A DNA stretch of 64,000 nt from Helicobacter cetorum MIT 00-7128 (lineage in GTDB: Bacteria; Campylobacterota; Campylobacteria; Campylobacterales; Helicobacteraceae), in NCBI RefSeq assembly GCF_000259255.1, contig NC_017737.1, forward strand, positions 930,001-994,000, given 5' to 3'. Positions 54,013 through 63,238 of the stretch are shown piece by piece (position 1 is the first letter of the stretch; the number at the start of each line of letters is the position of its first letter). The translations under genes and the position numbers were made by a program. The notes beneath the pieces are model-generated. The model was given only the letters and a program-made list of their open reading frames with translations, had not been told where the DNA came from and did no database searches.

Positions 54013-54813
54013 ATGAAAAGTGGCTTTCAATACCATGTTTTAGAGAGCATTCCTAAGGTTTTTGATACTCTCAAAGACCCCCCTAAAAAACTCTATTTTG
54101 TAGGCAATACTAGGCTTTTAAACACCCCTTTGAAAGTGGCTATTATAGGCACTAGAAGACCTAATCCTTATAGCAAGCAACACACTATTACTCTAGCTAG
54201 AGAATTGTCTAAAAGTGGTGCTAGTATTGTGAGTGGGGGAGCGTTAGGGGTGGATATTATCGCTCAAGAAAATGCCTTGCCTAATACAATTATGCTTTCA
54301 CCTTGTAGTTTAGACTTAATCTATCCTGCAAGTAATGCTAAAGTGATTCAAAAAATCGCAAAAAATGGTTTGATTCTAAGCGAATATGAAAAAGATTTTA
54401 TGCCTTTTAAAAGCTCTTTTTTGGCACGAAATCGCTTGGTTATCGCACTAAGTGATATGGTTATTATCCCCCAAGCAGATTTATTTAGTGGCTCTATGAG
54501 TAGTGCGAGATTAGCTCAAAAATATCAAAAACCTTTATTTGTTTTGCCCCAACGCCTAAATGAAAGCGAAGGCACCAATGAGCTTTTGGAAAAAAAGCAA
54601 GCTAAAGGCATTTATAACATTCAAAATTTTATTAACACTCTTTTAAAAGATTACCACTTAAAAGAAGCAGAACAAATCAAAGATGAATTTTTAGAATACT
54701 GTGCGAAAAATCCTAACTATGAAGAAGCGTATCTAAAATATGGCGACAAACTTTTAGAATACGAATTATCAGGCAAAATCAAACGCATAAACCATAGCGT
54801 GGTGTTAGCATGA
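54013..54813 (+). CDS. dprA: DNA processing protein DprA
   Basis: A 266-residue protein that protects incoming single-stranded DNA and loads RecA during natural transformation. The Rossmann fold shows VAIIGTRRPNPYS, SGASIVSGGALGVDIIAQ, PCSLDLIYPASN and FLARNRLVIALSD. The C-terminal part after about residue 215 is helical and replaces the usual winged helix. Overlaps ruvX by four bases. Confidence 0.95.
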   Translation: MKSGFQYHVLESIPKVFDTLKDPPKKLYFVGNTRLLNTPLKVAIIGTRRPNPYSKQHTITLARELSKSGASIVSGGALGVDIIAQENALPNTIMLSPCSLDLIYPASNAKVIQKIAKNGLILSEYEKDFMPFKSSFLARNRLVIALSDMVIIPQADLFSGSMSSARLAQKYQKPLFVLPQRLNESEGTNELLEKKQAKGIYNIQNFINTLLKDYHLKEAEQIKDEFLEYCAKNPNYEEAYLKYGDKLLEYELSGKIKRINHSVVLA

Positions 54814-55247
54814 TTTTAGCATGCGATGTGGGGCTAAAACGCATTGGTTTGGCTATTCTTTTAGAGGGTATTATCTTACCTTTAGAGCCGATTTTGCGCA
54901 AGAATAGGAATCAAGCTTCTAGGGATTTAAGCAATTTGTTGAGAGAAAAAAACATTAAAGTGCTAGTGGTGGGTAAGCCTAGCGAAAGTTATGTGGATAC
55001 AAACATTCGCATCAAGCATTTTATTACGCTTTTAGACTTTAAGGGCGAAATTGTTTTTGTTAATGAGGATTGCTCTAGTATGGAAGCGCTTGAAAACTTA
55101 GAGCATTTAGGTAGGAAAAATAAACAAACAGCCCAAAAAGATGGGCGTTTGGATTCATTAAGTGCATGCAGGATTTTAGAACGCTATGTAAATGAGTTTA
55201 GTCAAAACTCAATAGCACAAGAAATGGTAACACAAACATCGTTATAA
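54810..55247 (+). CDS. ruvX: putative Holliday junction resolvase / pre-16S rRNA nuclease YqgF
   Basis: A 145-residue RNase H-fold protein. LACDVGLKRIGLAI starts the fold, VVGKPSE and VNEDCSSMEAL follow, and the conserved Asp lies in QKDGRLDSLSACRIL. Members act in 16S rRNA 5' maturation or Holliday junction cleavage. Last gene of the ilvC string; it converges with the hsdM-like gene. Confidence 0.9.
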   Translation: MILACDVGLKRIGLAILLEGIILPLEPILRKNRNQASRDLSNLLREKNIKVLVVGKPSESYVDTNIRIKHFITLLDFKGEIVFVNEDCSSMEALENLEHLGRKNKQTAQKDGRLDSLSACRILERYVNEFSQNSIAQEMVTQTSL

Positions 55248-55286
55248 CAATGTAAAGTAAAACAATATAAGTTAAAATTTTCATAA

Positions 55287-56444
55287 CTATCCTTTCACAT
55301 TAAATTCTTCTAAACAAAGGTGGATTTCGTTTTGCAACTGAAGCCATTGGGTTTTAATCTTTTCAATATTTCTTGCAGTCTCTTTCACATCAATTTTTTT
55401 CTCTTCTCTTGCGTTTATATAGCGAGCAATGTTTAAGTTATAGTCGTTCTCTCTGATTTTTTCTAAGTTAGCTAAAAACGAGTATTTTTCCTTGGTCTTT
55501 TTATCCTTATAGGTAGAAACAATTTCTTCAATGATTTCATTATTGAGCTTAACCCCATTTTTTTGTTTCACATAGCTTTGACTAGCATCAATAAAGAGAA
55601 TGTTTTTAGTAGATTTCTTTTTGTTAAAGATAATTATACAAACAGAAATATTTGTGGTTGGCAATAAATTAGTGGGCAAGCCTATAATGGTTTCTATGAG
55701 ATTTTCTTCAACAAGTTGTTTTCTAATTTCTTTTTCATGAGCCTCTCTAAATAATACACCATGGGGAACGACAACCCCCATTTTTCCTTCATCTTTAAGA
55801 GAGCTTAACATATGCAATAAAAAAGCGTAGTCGCCATTATTTTTGGAGAGAAGGTTCCAGTAGCATCGCTGGTAGCGGTTTTTTTGTAGGGCAAGGGGTT
55901 GTATTTTAGAAGCAAAGGGCAAGTGAGAGACTGCATAATCAAATTGCTCTAGAACATAGTCTTTAGAATGTAGCGGGTTAAAAAGAGTGTCTTCACATTC
56001 AATATAAAAATCTTTGATATGGTTTAAATGCATGTTAACTTGGCATAATGTTGCCACAAAAAGACTTCTCTCTTGTCCATATAGTTTTACATGGCTATTG
56101 GCTTCTCTTTTCATTTGTATGAGTAGAGAGCCTATCCCACAAGCGGGGTCATAAATGCTACTATCTTTTGTTGGTTCAATAAGTTTGGCTAAGAGAATGC
56201 AAATTTCTTTGGGGCTTGTAAAATCCATGTTTTTTTTGTTGAAATTATTAACAATAAAGTCTTTTAAAAGCCCACTATCTAGCAAATGATGTTCTGTGGA
56301 AAATCTAGGCTTAGCTTTTATTATTTCTAAAATTTCATTTAGGCTATCAATAGATTCATTTTCTAAGAAATCTTTCAGTGGTTTTGTAAGGTAATTTTTA
56401 GAAAGTTGACTATCATTGATATTAGATAAGAGAATGGGTTTCAT
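55287..56444 (-). CDS. hsdM: type I-like N6-adenine DNA methylase subunit, atypical
   Basis: A 385-residue HsdM-family protein, shorter than the usual 500 or so. The SAM motif is SIYDPACGIGSLLIQM. The catalytic motif IV, usually NPPF, reads YAVSHLPFAS, so both Asn and the first Pro are changed. VVPHGVLFREAHEKEIRKQL and IGLPTNLLPTTNISVCIIIF are normal family blocks. It follows the half-S gene with a four-base overlap. No HsdR is near. It may be a low-activity or inactive methylase, or need a partner. Confidence 0.8.
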   Translation of the reverse strand: MKPILLSNINDSQLSKNYLTKPLKDFLENESIDSLNEILEIIKAKPRFSTEHHLLDSGLLKDFIVNNFNKKNMDFTSPKEICILLAKLIEPTKDSSIYDPACGIGSLLIQMKREANSHVKLYGQERSLFVATLCQVNMHLNHIKDFYIECEDTLFNPLHSKDYVLEQFDYAVSHLPFASKIQPLALQKNRYQRCYWNLLSKNNGDYAFLLHMLSSLKDEGKMGVVVPHGVLFREAHEKEIRKQLVEENLIETIIGLPTNLLPTTNISVCIIIFNKKKSTKNILFIDASQSYVKQKNGVKLNNEIIEEIVSTYKDKKTKEKYSFLANLEKIRENDYNLNIARYINAREEKKIDVKETARNIEKIKTQWLQLQNEIHLCLEEFNVKG

Positions 56445-57025
56445 TGTTGCTCCTTGTTTAAAGTTTCTAGCAACAAGCCTTGCATTAAATTTTCTTTTTC
56501 TGTAAGGAGTTGCAAAAGAAGTGTATTTTCTTGATAGATGAGTGTTTGTAAAGTGGCAATTCTGTCTTGGACTTTTTTGGGCGGAAGATTGATTTTGATT
56601 TGTCCTAAGTTAGAGATATTAAGCATAGCAATAGTTGAGCCTTGAGAAAATAAGGCCTTATTAGTAAAGGGAGAGTTTAAATACAGACATAAAAAGAGAG
56701 GATTAAAAAGGTCGGTGTATTTTTTTTCAAGTCTAATAACAACAGCAATTGATGAAATAATGGTTTCATAACGAGGTGTTTCTCTGATATACACCGCTGT
56801 GTGTGGTTCTCTTATGCTCATTAAAATGTCATTTTGTTTGAGAAAAAATTCCTTTGGTATTTCACAGGTAGCTGTGAAAGTGTCTGTTAAAGACTGATTA
56901 TAGTATCCATTTTGATTGAAAGATTTTAGAGAAATTACATGGTAGGGGGTTGTAGAAATATCGAGAGATTTTTTTCTTCCAAGAATGAGGCCTGTTTTAA
57001 TTGTGGCAATTTCATTTAGTGTCAT
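56441..57025 (-). CDS. hsdS: half-size HsdS specificity subunit
   Basis: A 194-residue protein with one target-recognition domain and one C-terminal coiled-coil spacer (VQDRIATLQTLIYQENTLLL). Normal HsdS has two of each (about 400 residues), so this half subunit would dimerise and read a palindromic site. It begins LNEIATIKTGLILGRKK, a usual HsdS start, and contains FFLKQNDILMSIREPH. ATG at 57025 has AAAGGA seven bases before. Promoter at 57062-57090. Confidence 0.85.
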   Translation of the reverse strand: MTLNEIATIKTGLILGRKKSLDISTTPYHVISLKSFNQNGYYNQSLTDTFTATCEIPKEFFLKQNDILMSIREPHTAVYIRETPRYETIISSIAVVIRLEKKYTDLFNPLFLCLYLNSPFTNKALFSQGSTIAMLNISNLGQIKINLPPKKVQDRIATLQTLIYQENTLLLQLLTEKENLMQGLLLETLNKEQQ

Positions 57026-57061
57026 GCTTATCCTTTCTAATGAAAAATTAAAGTTTGACTT

Positions 57062-57090
57062 AGTATAGTAAAATATGTTTGTTAAGTCAA
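57062..57090 (-). promoter_or_regulatory. consensus promoter of hsdS-hsdM
   Basis: On minus: TTGACT (57090-57085), 17 bases, TATACT (57067-57062), with the start about 37 bases after the -10. A near-ideal sigma-70 type promoter. Confidence 0.7.
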
Positions 57091-57622
57091 TATGAAAAAT
57101 CTATTTGTGATAAAAAATCAAAGGAATAGATTCATGAATGAATTATTTTATATAATTTTATAATATATAATTCAACCTATTTTAGACTTATTTGATGAAA
57201 AACTTGAAAAATAAGCCATACAAATGATTTATAAGTGTCTAATTCAAATTGATATAAAAATTTTTTTTGAGCCTTGAATTGATATCAATCAGTTGGATTT
57301 TGGTTTTTAAAGGTAGAATTGGAATATTTAAGTTTTTTATTTTTAATATTTTTAATATTTAAATAATGTTTATGTAAATTTTATTGAGTATAAATTATCA
57401 GTATTAAAGGAAAATATAAAAGGCAAAATTTATGACAAACAAGACAGCTATCTAAAAAATTGATGTCTACAACCATAAAATTGTGTCTAATATTGACTAT
57501 TTGGTTATTAAAATAATCTAAGTTGATGTTTTTCTTAGGTATTCTTGTATGACTTGGTTTTATGTTGTGAAAATTTTAAGGGATTCGCTTTCTTACTACA
57601 ATAGTGTATGATATAAGGAGAC
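57091..57622. other. 530-bp AT-rich gene-free stretch
   Basis: No open frame of note is visible on either strand. The region is very AT-rich with runs of A, T and TTTTAATATT repeats, and separates the divergent hsdS and membrane-protein operons. AAGGAG at 57615-57620 belongs to the next gene. Confidence 0.6.
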
Positions 57623-58429
57623 ATGGTGTTCTTAAGGCAGTATCATTTTATTAGGATAGTGATACCCACCATTGCAATTATAGTGGGGTTATTGGGCTTG
57701 TGGCGCTTATCTTATCAAGCGACTTGTTTTTCATTGGCATTTGTGCTGATTATTCTAGGTATTATTGCTTATAGTTTCATCTCTTTGAAAATGCGTGAGA
57801 GAAAATGCTTTATTAAATGCTATTTGAATGATAATTCCTTATTTACGAAACTTCTATCTTCTAAAATTATGGTTAGTTTGGTTTATTTCATTATCTCAAT
57901 AATGATGACTTTGTCTGTTATATATAGCGTTTTAGAATATTCGTTTATTTTATGGGGTTGCATATTTCTTCAAATCTTTATTTGCGCCTTTGTATTTCAG
58001 TTTTTAAATAGAAGTTTGAGAAAAGTTGTCAAGCAAGACTATTTAGCGCTTTTAAGTAGGGAATGGAGTATTAATATTTGTTCGTGTATATTCTTTGTGA
58101 TTTATTTTTGTATAGTTGTTTATGGGTATGAGCCAACCTATTTGAGGGATAATCTCAAAGAAACTTTAGAACTAGCGACTAATTCTATTGGCTCAAATTG
58201 CGAATATATAGATTATTTTTTAAGGATTAAAAGAGAGCTAGACGCCCTATCTTGGTGGGGCATGAATTTAGTGGATACCAAACTAGGCTCTTATAGGGTT
58301 TTGGGTTGGAGTATTTTTATCGCTCTTAATATTCTTAGTAGTTTGGGGATTAATAGAGTGATTATGCAAGTGATTTATTGGGTAAATGGGTATTCTAAGC
58401 GATTAGATGAGTCAATGGATAAAGAATGA
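57623..58429 (+). CDS. polytopic inner-membrane protein, unknown function
   Basis: A 268-residue protein with about six hydrophobic segments: residues about 10-30, 35-54, 82-105, 107-128, 148-170 and 228-250. Few charged motifs; a larger loop lies at about 170-225. ATG at 57623 has AAGGAG. It overlaps the next gene by four bases (ATGA) and is the first of a three-gene operon whose last member is YaaW-like. I recognise no family. Confidence 0.75.
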   Translation: MVFLRQYHFIRIVIPTIAIIVGLLGLWRLSYQATCFSLAFVLIILGIIAYSFISLKMRERKCFIKCYLNDNSLFTKLLSSKIMVSLVYFIISIMMTLSVIYSVLEYSFILWGCIFLQIFICAFVFQFLNRSLRKVVKQDYLALLSREWSINICSCIFFVIYFCIVVYGYEPTYLRDNLKETLELATNSIGSNCEYIDYFLRIKRELDALSWWGMNLVDTKLGSYRVLGWSIFIALNILSSLGINRVIMQVIYWVNGYSKRLDESMDKE

Positions 58430-59421
58430 AAGCAAAGGTTAAAAAATCAAAGTTTAAGACAATTTTTTGGGGGACTATTCTTATTCTTTTTGTTTTGTAT
58501 ATTTTAGCAAGGGTTGTAGCATTTTCTGGGGTTTCAACTCATAAAAAACCCCTTAGTGTGCAATATAGCAAAAAGATTCTAATGACTATGGGAAATAATC
58601 TAAGTGAGGCAGAAAAACGCCTTAATACTCTTTTGAATCAAAATATTAGTGAAGTGGATAAGGTAATTGAAGAGAATATCAATAAGCTCTTTAAGAAAGC
58701 TAAAGAAAATATAGATGACTTTTTGGATTTTCATTACTCTTTGAAAGGGGATTATACAGAGATTGGTCTCAAACTAGGGGGCAAAATGGGCTTGAGTGCT
58801 GAAGATGCCTTTGAAAAAATGCTCCAAGAAAAGATGTTTGGAAAAGATTTTGATAATCAAAGCAAAGATGCCTTTAATCAAATTTATTATTTTTTTCAAA
58901 ACAGCACAAAGAGATATGTTAATGCGCTTGGTGGCATAGCAACAAAGGGCTTGAATGATAATCTTAGCAAACCAATAATGCAGAGCGTGGATTTTGAAAT
59001 CAATAAGCGCTTGGATTTTATGCTAACTCATACTATTGCACTTTCTTCTATGATAGGTGTGGCTAAAATATCTAGTTTTGTTAGCGCTAAATTGGCAAGT
59101 AAGCTCGCATTTAAAGGAATAATAAAAGTTGCTAGCAAGGGAGCAAGTGCATTAACAGGGGCTGGTGTAGGATTAAGTTGTGGAGCGCTTGCTTGGATAT
59201 GTGCGCCCATAGGAGCTGTAGTGGCATGGTTTGCTACTGATAGCGCAGTGATTAAAGGTGATGAAATTCTAAATAGGGAAGAGTTTAAAAAAGATATTTT
59301 GAAGGCTCTTAATGAGCAAAAACAAATCCTTATCAATTTAACTAAGAATCATTATGAAAGCGCTTATGAAGATATTTCTAAATTGTCTAAAAAAAGCATT
59401 TTAGAAAAGCATTTTAATTAA
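58426..59421 (+). CDS. membrane protein with glycine-zipper segment, unknown function
   Basis: A 331-residue protein. An N-terminal membrane anchor (FWGTILILFVLYILARVVAF, about 12-32) is followed by a helical charged region (45-190). Residues about 205-275 are Ala/Gly/Ser-rich and hydrophobic (KGASALTGAGVGLSCGALAW, then ICAPIGAVVAWFATD), like glycine-zipper segments that insert in membranes. The tail is charged and helical. It is coupled to both neighbours. Function unknown; the segment recalls the hydrophobic hairpins of YaaW C-termini or pore formers. Confidence 0.7.
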   Translation: MKAKVKKSKFKTIFWGTILILFVLYILARVVAFSGVSTHKKPLSVQYSKKILMTMGNNLSEAEKRLNTLLNQNISEVDKVIEENINKLFKKAKENIDDFLDFHYSLKGDYTEIGLKLGGKMGLSAEDAFEKMLQEKMFGKDFDNQSKDAFNQIYYFFQNSTKRYVNALGGIATKGLNDNLSKPIMQSVDFEINKRLDFMLTHTIALSSMIGVAKISSFVSAKLASKLAFKGIIKVASKGASALTGAGVGLSCGALAWICAPIGAVVAWFATDSAVIKGDEILNREEFKKDILKALNEQKQILINLTKNHYESAYEDISKLSKKSILEKHFN

Positions 59422-59431
59422 GGGATTTAAA

Positions 59432-59800
59432 ATGGCATACATTAAAGATAAAGATTTAAAGCTTTTGTTTGAAGTGCTAGTTTATAATAGTAAGAATAAA
59501 AAACGCTTGAGAGAGTCTTTGCTAGGTTCGCAAGAATACGAGCGATACCAAGAAGATTATGCTAAATATTGGCAAAAAATTGCTGAAGAATTACAGCGTT
59601 TTGGGGGTAATAGCTTTGCTAATTATTTTCGTAAGGGAGGCATAGAGTATAGGACTATCATTACTAAAGTGTGCGATAAAATGAAAATAGCATGCCATCA
59701 AAATGCGCCTATTGAAGAGATTGAAAGGGCTATGGTGGCTACTTTGAGATTAAAAGCCAATGCTAAAAAATCTCTTTTTTCTTTGCCTTTTTTTAAGTAG
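59432..59800 (+). CDS. YaaW-like (DUF3944 / ubiquinol-cytochrome c chaperone type) protein
   Basis: A 122-residue soluble protein. The start KDKDLKLLFEVLVYNSKNKKR fits the DUF3944 segment and YWQKIAEELQRFGGNSFANYFRKGG-type sequence (in two parts: YWQKIAEELQRFGGNSFANY and RKGGIEYRTIITKVCDKMKI) matches the E. coli YaaW N-terminal half (WQLIAGELQHFGGDSIANKL). Only this N-terminal module is present; the C-terminal hydrophobic part of YaaW is missing but a comparable Gly/Ala segment exists in the gene just before. Function of the family is not established. Confidence 0.75.
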   Translation: MAYIKDKDLKLLFEVLVYNSKNKKRLRESLLGSQEYERYQEDYAKYWQKIAEELQRFGGNSFANYFRKGGIEYRTIITKVCDKMKIACHQNAPIEEIERAMVATLRLKANAKKSLFSLPFFK

Positions 59801-60481
59801 ATTGAGTTGAATAGAGGTGTTAAGAAAATTTTTAAGGGCTTTATTTATAATTGGTATTGATTAAACCTAATGTCATTTTTAGACTAAGGTGTGTTAAAAA
59901 TAGGGGGTAGCACGCCCCCCCATAATTAAAGCACTTTTTGAGAAGAATTTCATAGTGTTTTATTAAGGTATTTATATCTAAGAAATTGGCTAGTTATCTC
60001 GTGTTTTTAAGCATATTCAATGATTAGAGATATATTCTAATTAAACGCTGATAATAAAATATAAAAAAGCTTAATGCTTAAATTGCATTATTCTTATAGC
60101 TTTTGCAAAGCACTTGGGCTAGTATTTAACAAAGATTAGATGTAAAAGTAGGACAAAGACACCAACTTTGAGCTTTAAAAGTTCCAAACATACTCTTAAA
60201 ATAAGCAAATAATAAGAATATATTAAAAAGTCCTATTAAATAAAAATGAGTTTTTTATAACAAAAACAAAATCTAAAACAAAGTTTTAAAAATAAGCTTT
60301 CTTATAAAAAATTAAAGAATGATAAAAGGGTTATAAGCAAAAGAAATGAAATCATTTTGTTAAGAGGGTTTTAGTTTGATTAGGATAGAACTTATTAAAA
60401 ACCGCCTAACATCATTAATAAAAATAAGCCTTGACATTAGAAACAATCTGTTGGTTTAGGCAAATTGATTGCAAAATGCTT
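59801..60481. other. 680-bp gene-free stretch between convergent operons
   Basis: No supported gene on either strand. It is AT-rich with many stops. A G5/C7 inverted repeat (GGGGGTAGCACGCCCCCCC, about 59899-59917) could form a short hairpin without a U-run. No tRNA or repeat is recognised. Confidence 0.55.
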
Positions 60482-60916
60482 TTAGAATTGAAAAAAGCGC
60501 TTGCCTAAATTAGTAACAACCTCTATAGCCAAAGGCTGATTTTCGCATAAAATTTCATAAGAGACGCTTTGATTTTTAACCAAAGTAACATCTTTTGGGG
60601 TAGGATAGAGCGAACAAGAGCGCCCTTGATTGATATTGATATTTAAAATCACAACCCTATCAATCACAGCACTCACTTTTAAAAAATATGAATCTCTAGC
60701 TCCTTTCCATTCTAAATAGGGCGTGCTTTGAGGGATAATCTCTAGGGCTACTAGAGGGTTTTGAGCGATTTTGAGTTGTGCCTCTTGCTGTTTTTCAAGG
60801 AGTTCTTGTTGTCTAGGGGCTCTATCAATCAAGTCAAATAAATTTTCAGATGATTCTTTTTCTCTAGCCAAGAGACTTGCTAGGCATAGAAAAAATAAGA
60901 AAATGAAGTTTTTCAT
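60482..60916 (-). CDS. exported protein, HP0817-like
   Basis: A 144-residue protein with a signal peptide (MKNFIFLFFLCLASLLA) and a helical then beta-rich mature part with one Cys pair (RSCSLYP, EILCENQ). It overlaps motB by four bases and is the last gene of the motAB operon, as HP0817 is in H. pylori. Function unknown; a periplasmic accessory to motility or envelope is inferred from position. Confidence 0.8.
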   Translation of the reverse strand: MKNFIFLFFLCLASLLAREKESSENLFDLIDRAPRQQELLEKQQEAQLKIAQNPLVALEIIPQSTPYLEWKGARDSYFLKVSAVIDRVVILNININQGRSCSLYPTPKDVTLVKNQSVSYEILCENQPLAIEVVTNLGKRFFQF

Positions 60917-61674
60917 GGGTTAAATTGCTGGTCTAAAATAGAATGAATCTTGCTTAAATCATTCGCATCAGTAGAAAAAAAGATTTCCACACGATTGTTT
61001 TTCAAGCGATTTTCTATCGTATTATTGGGTGCAATAGGATTGGTTGAGCCATAAGAAGAAAAGGATAATTGCTCAGGGCTTACGCCATATTGCATAAGCA
61101 GTTGCATGACACGATAAGCCCTATTAGCAGCTAATTCATAGTGGCTTTTAAAACGAGTTTGCCCTTTTAGGGGCGTATCATCAGTAAAGCCTTTCACATT
61201 GATATGCACTCTTTTAGGAAGTTTTTGAATGATTTTAGCAATGCGCTCAATATAGAGCATCATATCTTGATTGATAGCATCAGAAGTGCTGTTTTCAAAA
61301 AGCAAGCTAGAGGGGAGTTTAAGAATAGAGCCTTGGTCAATTTGTTCTAAAACACTCCCCTCGCCCTTGCGGGTAATGGTAACTTTGGTTTGAGTGTTTT
61401 GCGAAGAGGGCAAAGATTTTTCATCAATAGTGCGTTCTTCTTCTTGTCCAGAATCTGGCGGGATAGGTAAAACCGGTTGCATAGTTTCTGGCTTAGGGGC
61501 GTAATTAAAGATTTTGATAAATTCTGTTTTTAAAGCCTCAACCTTAGACTTATTAACCGCAGAAATCGCATAGAGTGCGATAAAAAGTGCGAGCAGTAAT
61601 GATAAGAAGTCCGCATAAGGAACCGCCCATTTTTCCCCCGCCGGACATTCTGTAGGTTTATTCTTTTTTGCCAT
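60913..61674 (-). CDS. motB: flagellar stator protein MotB
   Basis: A 253-residue stator subunit. One N-terminal membrane segment (PYADFLSLLLALFIALYAIS) contains the proton-binding Asp22; a periplasmic linker and plug follow; the OmpA-like peptidoglycan-binding domain is at about 115-240 (INVKGFTDDTPLKG, RAYRVMQLLMQYGVSPEQLS, ENRLKNNRVEIFF). It lies two bases after motA. Confidence 0.96.
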   Translation of the reverse strand: MAKKNKPTECPAGEKWAVPYADFLSLLLALFIALYAISAVNKSKVEALKTEFIKIFNYAPKPETMQPVLPIPPDSGQEEERTIDEKSLPSSQNTQTKVTITRKGEGSVLEQIDQGSILKLPSSLLFENSTSDAINQDMMLYIERIAKIIQKLPKRVHINVKGFTDDTPLKGQTRFKSHYELAANRAYRVMQLLMQYGVSPEQLSFSSYGSTNPIAPNNTIENRLKNNRVEIFFSTDANDLSKIHSILDQQFNP

Positions 61675-61676
61675 TT

Positions 61677-62450
61677 TTAGCCCTTAAATTGAGATTTTTT
61701 AGGCTCGCCCGGAGCGATATAATTTAAGAGTTTGGTTTCTAAATCTCTTGGATTTTCGCCATTAGCAATACCCAAAATTCCCTCTAAAAGCACGGTTTTT
61801 TCCTTAATGATATCTTTAGATTTAGCCTTAAGTTTATGTCCAAAGGGGCCAAAAATCGCATAAGAACACATAATCCCAGTAACCGTTGCTGTAAACGCAC
61901 CTGCAATTCCTGCTGCCATTTCTGCGGGGTTATCTAGTTTTTGAAGAGCAAGCATTAGACCCATAACCGCACCAACTAATCCCATAGTGGGGGCAGTCTC
62001 ACCGGCAGTCTCCCAATAATGGGCTGCGCCATGGTAATGCTCTTCCATTTCCTCAATGCTAATTTCTAAACTCTCTTTAACAGATTTTAAATCCTTACCA
62101 TCTATTATCATAGACAAGCCATTGCGTGTGAAGTCATCTTCAATTTGAGCTACACGGCTTTCTAAAGATAACACACCATCTTTTCTTGCTAAAGTAGCCA
62201 ATTCTATGAGATTAGCAATCGTTTCATTAAGATTGATTTTTGGGTTTAAAAAAACGATTTTAATTTCCTTATAAGCCGCCTTAATCGCCCTTGCATGAGT
62301 GCCTGTCATAGCTGCAAAGAGCGAAGTGGGGATAATGATAATACATGAGCTTAAGTGAATGATATGCAACGGGTTGCCATCTTCTAAAATATCGCCTAGT
62401 GAAATGGAGGCAACTGCTAAAACTAAACCTAAGATTGATGATAAATCCAA
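61677..62450 (-). CDS. motA: flagellar stator protein MotA
   Basis: A 257-residue inner-membrane protein with four hydrophobic segments that with MotB conducts protons to turn the flagellar motor. GETAPTMGLVGAVMGLMLAL and the following ATVTGIMCSYAIFGPFGHKL are family signatures. Charged cytoplasmic loop at about 60-150. Followed by motB, preceded by thiF-like gene at ten bases. Confidence 0.96.
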   Translation of the reverse strand: MDLSSILGLVLAVASISLGDILEDGNPLHIIHLSSCIIIIPTSLFAAMTGTHARAIKAAYKEIKIVFLNPKINLNETIANLIELATLARKDGVLSLESRVAQIEDDFTRNGLSMIIDGKDLKSVKESLEISIEEMEEHYHGAAHYWETAGETAPTMGLVGAVMGLMLALQKLDNPAEMAAGIAGAFTATVTGIMCSYAIFGPFGHKLKAKSKDIIKEKTVLLEGILGIANGENPRDLETKLLNYIAPGEPKKSQFKG

Positions 62451-62460
62451 ATTCTACCCC

Positions 62461-63237
62461 TTATGATTCATAGTCTTGTAAATGTGTGATTTTATGAGTG
62501 CCACAAACTCGGCATTCTGGATTTTTGAAGACTTGAATTTTTCTAAAATCCATTGTTTTGGTATCTACACTAAGCAAAGTGTTTGTCAATAAGCTATCAA
62601 ATCCTAAAAAGTATTTGATAGCTTCACTTGCTTGAATGCACCCTAAAATTCCGGGCAAAACCCCAAAAAGCCCCGCTTTAAAAATAGGGTTTAATTCCTT
62701 TTTAGGGGGCTTATCAAACGCACAAGCTAGACATGCGCTTTTAGTGGGTAAAATCGTTAAGCTTTGACCCCTATATTTTAAAACGCCTGCGTGCGAATAG
62801 GGTTTATTAGCCAATATACAAGCATCATTGATTAAAAATTTAGCGCTAAAGTTATCGGTTGCATCAATGATAAAATCGTAAGGTTCTATCAAAGAAAGGG
62901 CGTTAGTAGCGTTAAAACATTCTTCAAAGGTTTCTATTTTAACATCAGTATTTAGGGCATTTAGACGCTTTTTAGCTGAAAGCACTTTAGGCTGGTTTAA
63001 AAAATCTTCAGAGTGAATGACTTGACGCTGAAGATTGCTTAAATCCACTTTATCAAAATCTACAATACCTATTTTCCCTATTCCAGCTGCGCATAAATAC
63101 ATTAAAATAGGCGAGCCAAGCCCCCCAGCTCCAATAACTAGAACACTAGATTTTAAAAGCTTTAATTGCCCTTCTTCGCCAACATCTTCTAGCATAATAT
63201 GGCGTAAATAACGCTCTTTTTGGGTTTGATTGAGCAT
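62461..63237 (-). CDS. ThiF/MoeB-type adenylyltransferase
   Basis: A 258-residue E1-like enzyme that adenylates the C-terminus of ThiS or MoaD for sulfur transfer in thiamine or molybdopterin synthesis. Nucleotide-binding GAGGLGSP begins at Gly36; NLQRQVIHSEDFL, DATDNFSAKFLIND and the zinc-binding CxxC pairs (ACLACAFD; ECRVCGTH) are present. HP0814 counterpart by sequence type and position before motA. ThiF and MoeB cannot be told apart here. Confidence 0.9.
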   Translation of the reverse strand: MLNQTQKERYLRHIMLEDVGEEGQLKLLKSSVLVIGAGGLGSPILMYLCAAGIGKIGIVDFDKVDLSNLQRQVIHSEDFLNQPKVLSAKKRLNALNTDVKIETFEECFNATNALSLIEPYDFIIDATDNFSAKFLINDACILANKPYSHAGVLKYRGQSLTILPTKSACLACAFDKPPKKELNPIFKAGLFGVLPGILGCIQASEAIKYFLGFDSLLTNTLLSVDTKTMDFRKIQVFKNPECRVCGTHKITHLQDYES

Positions 63238-63238
63238 G

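Noticed and set aside
59801-60481. tRNA or small RNA gene in the gap before motB
   Set aside because: No cloverleaf, conserved arm sequence or promoter-terminator pair was found.
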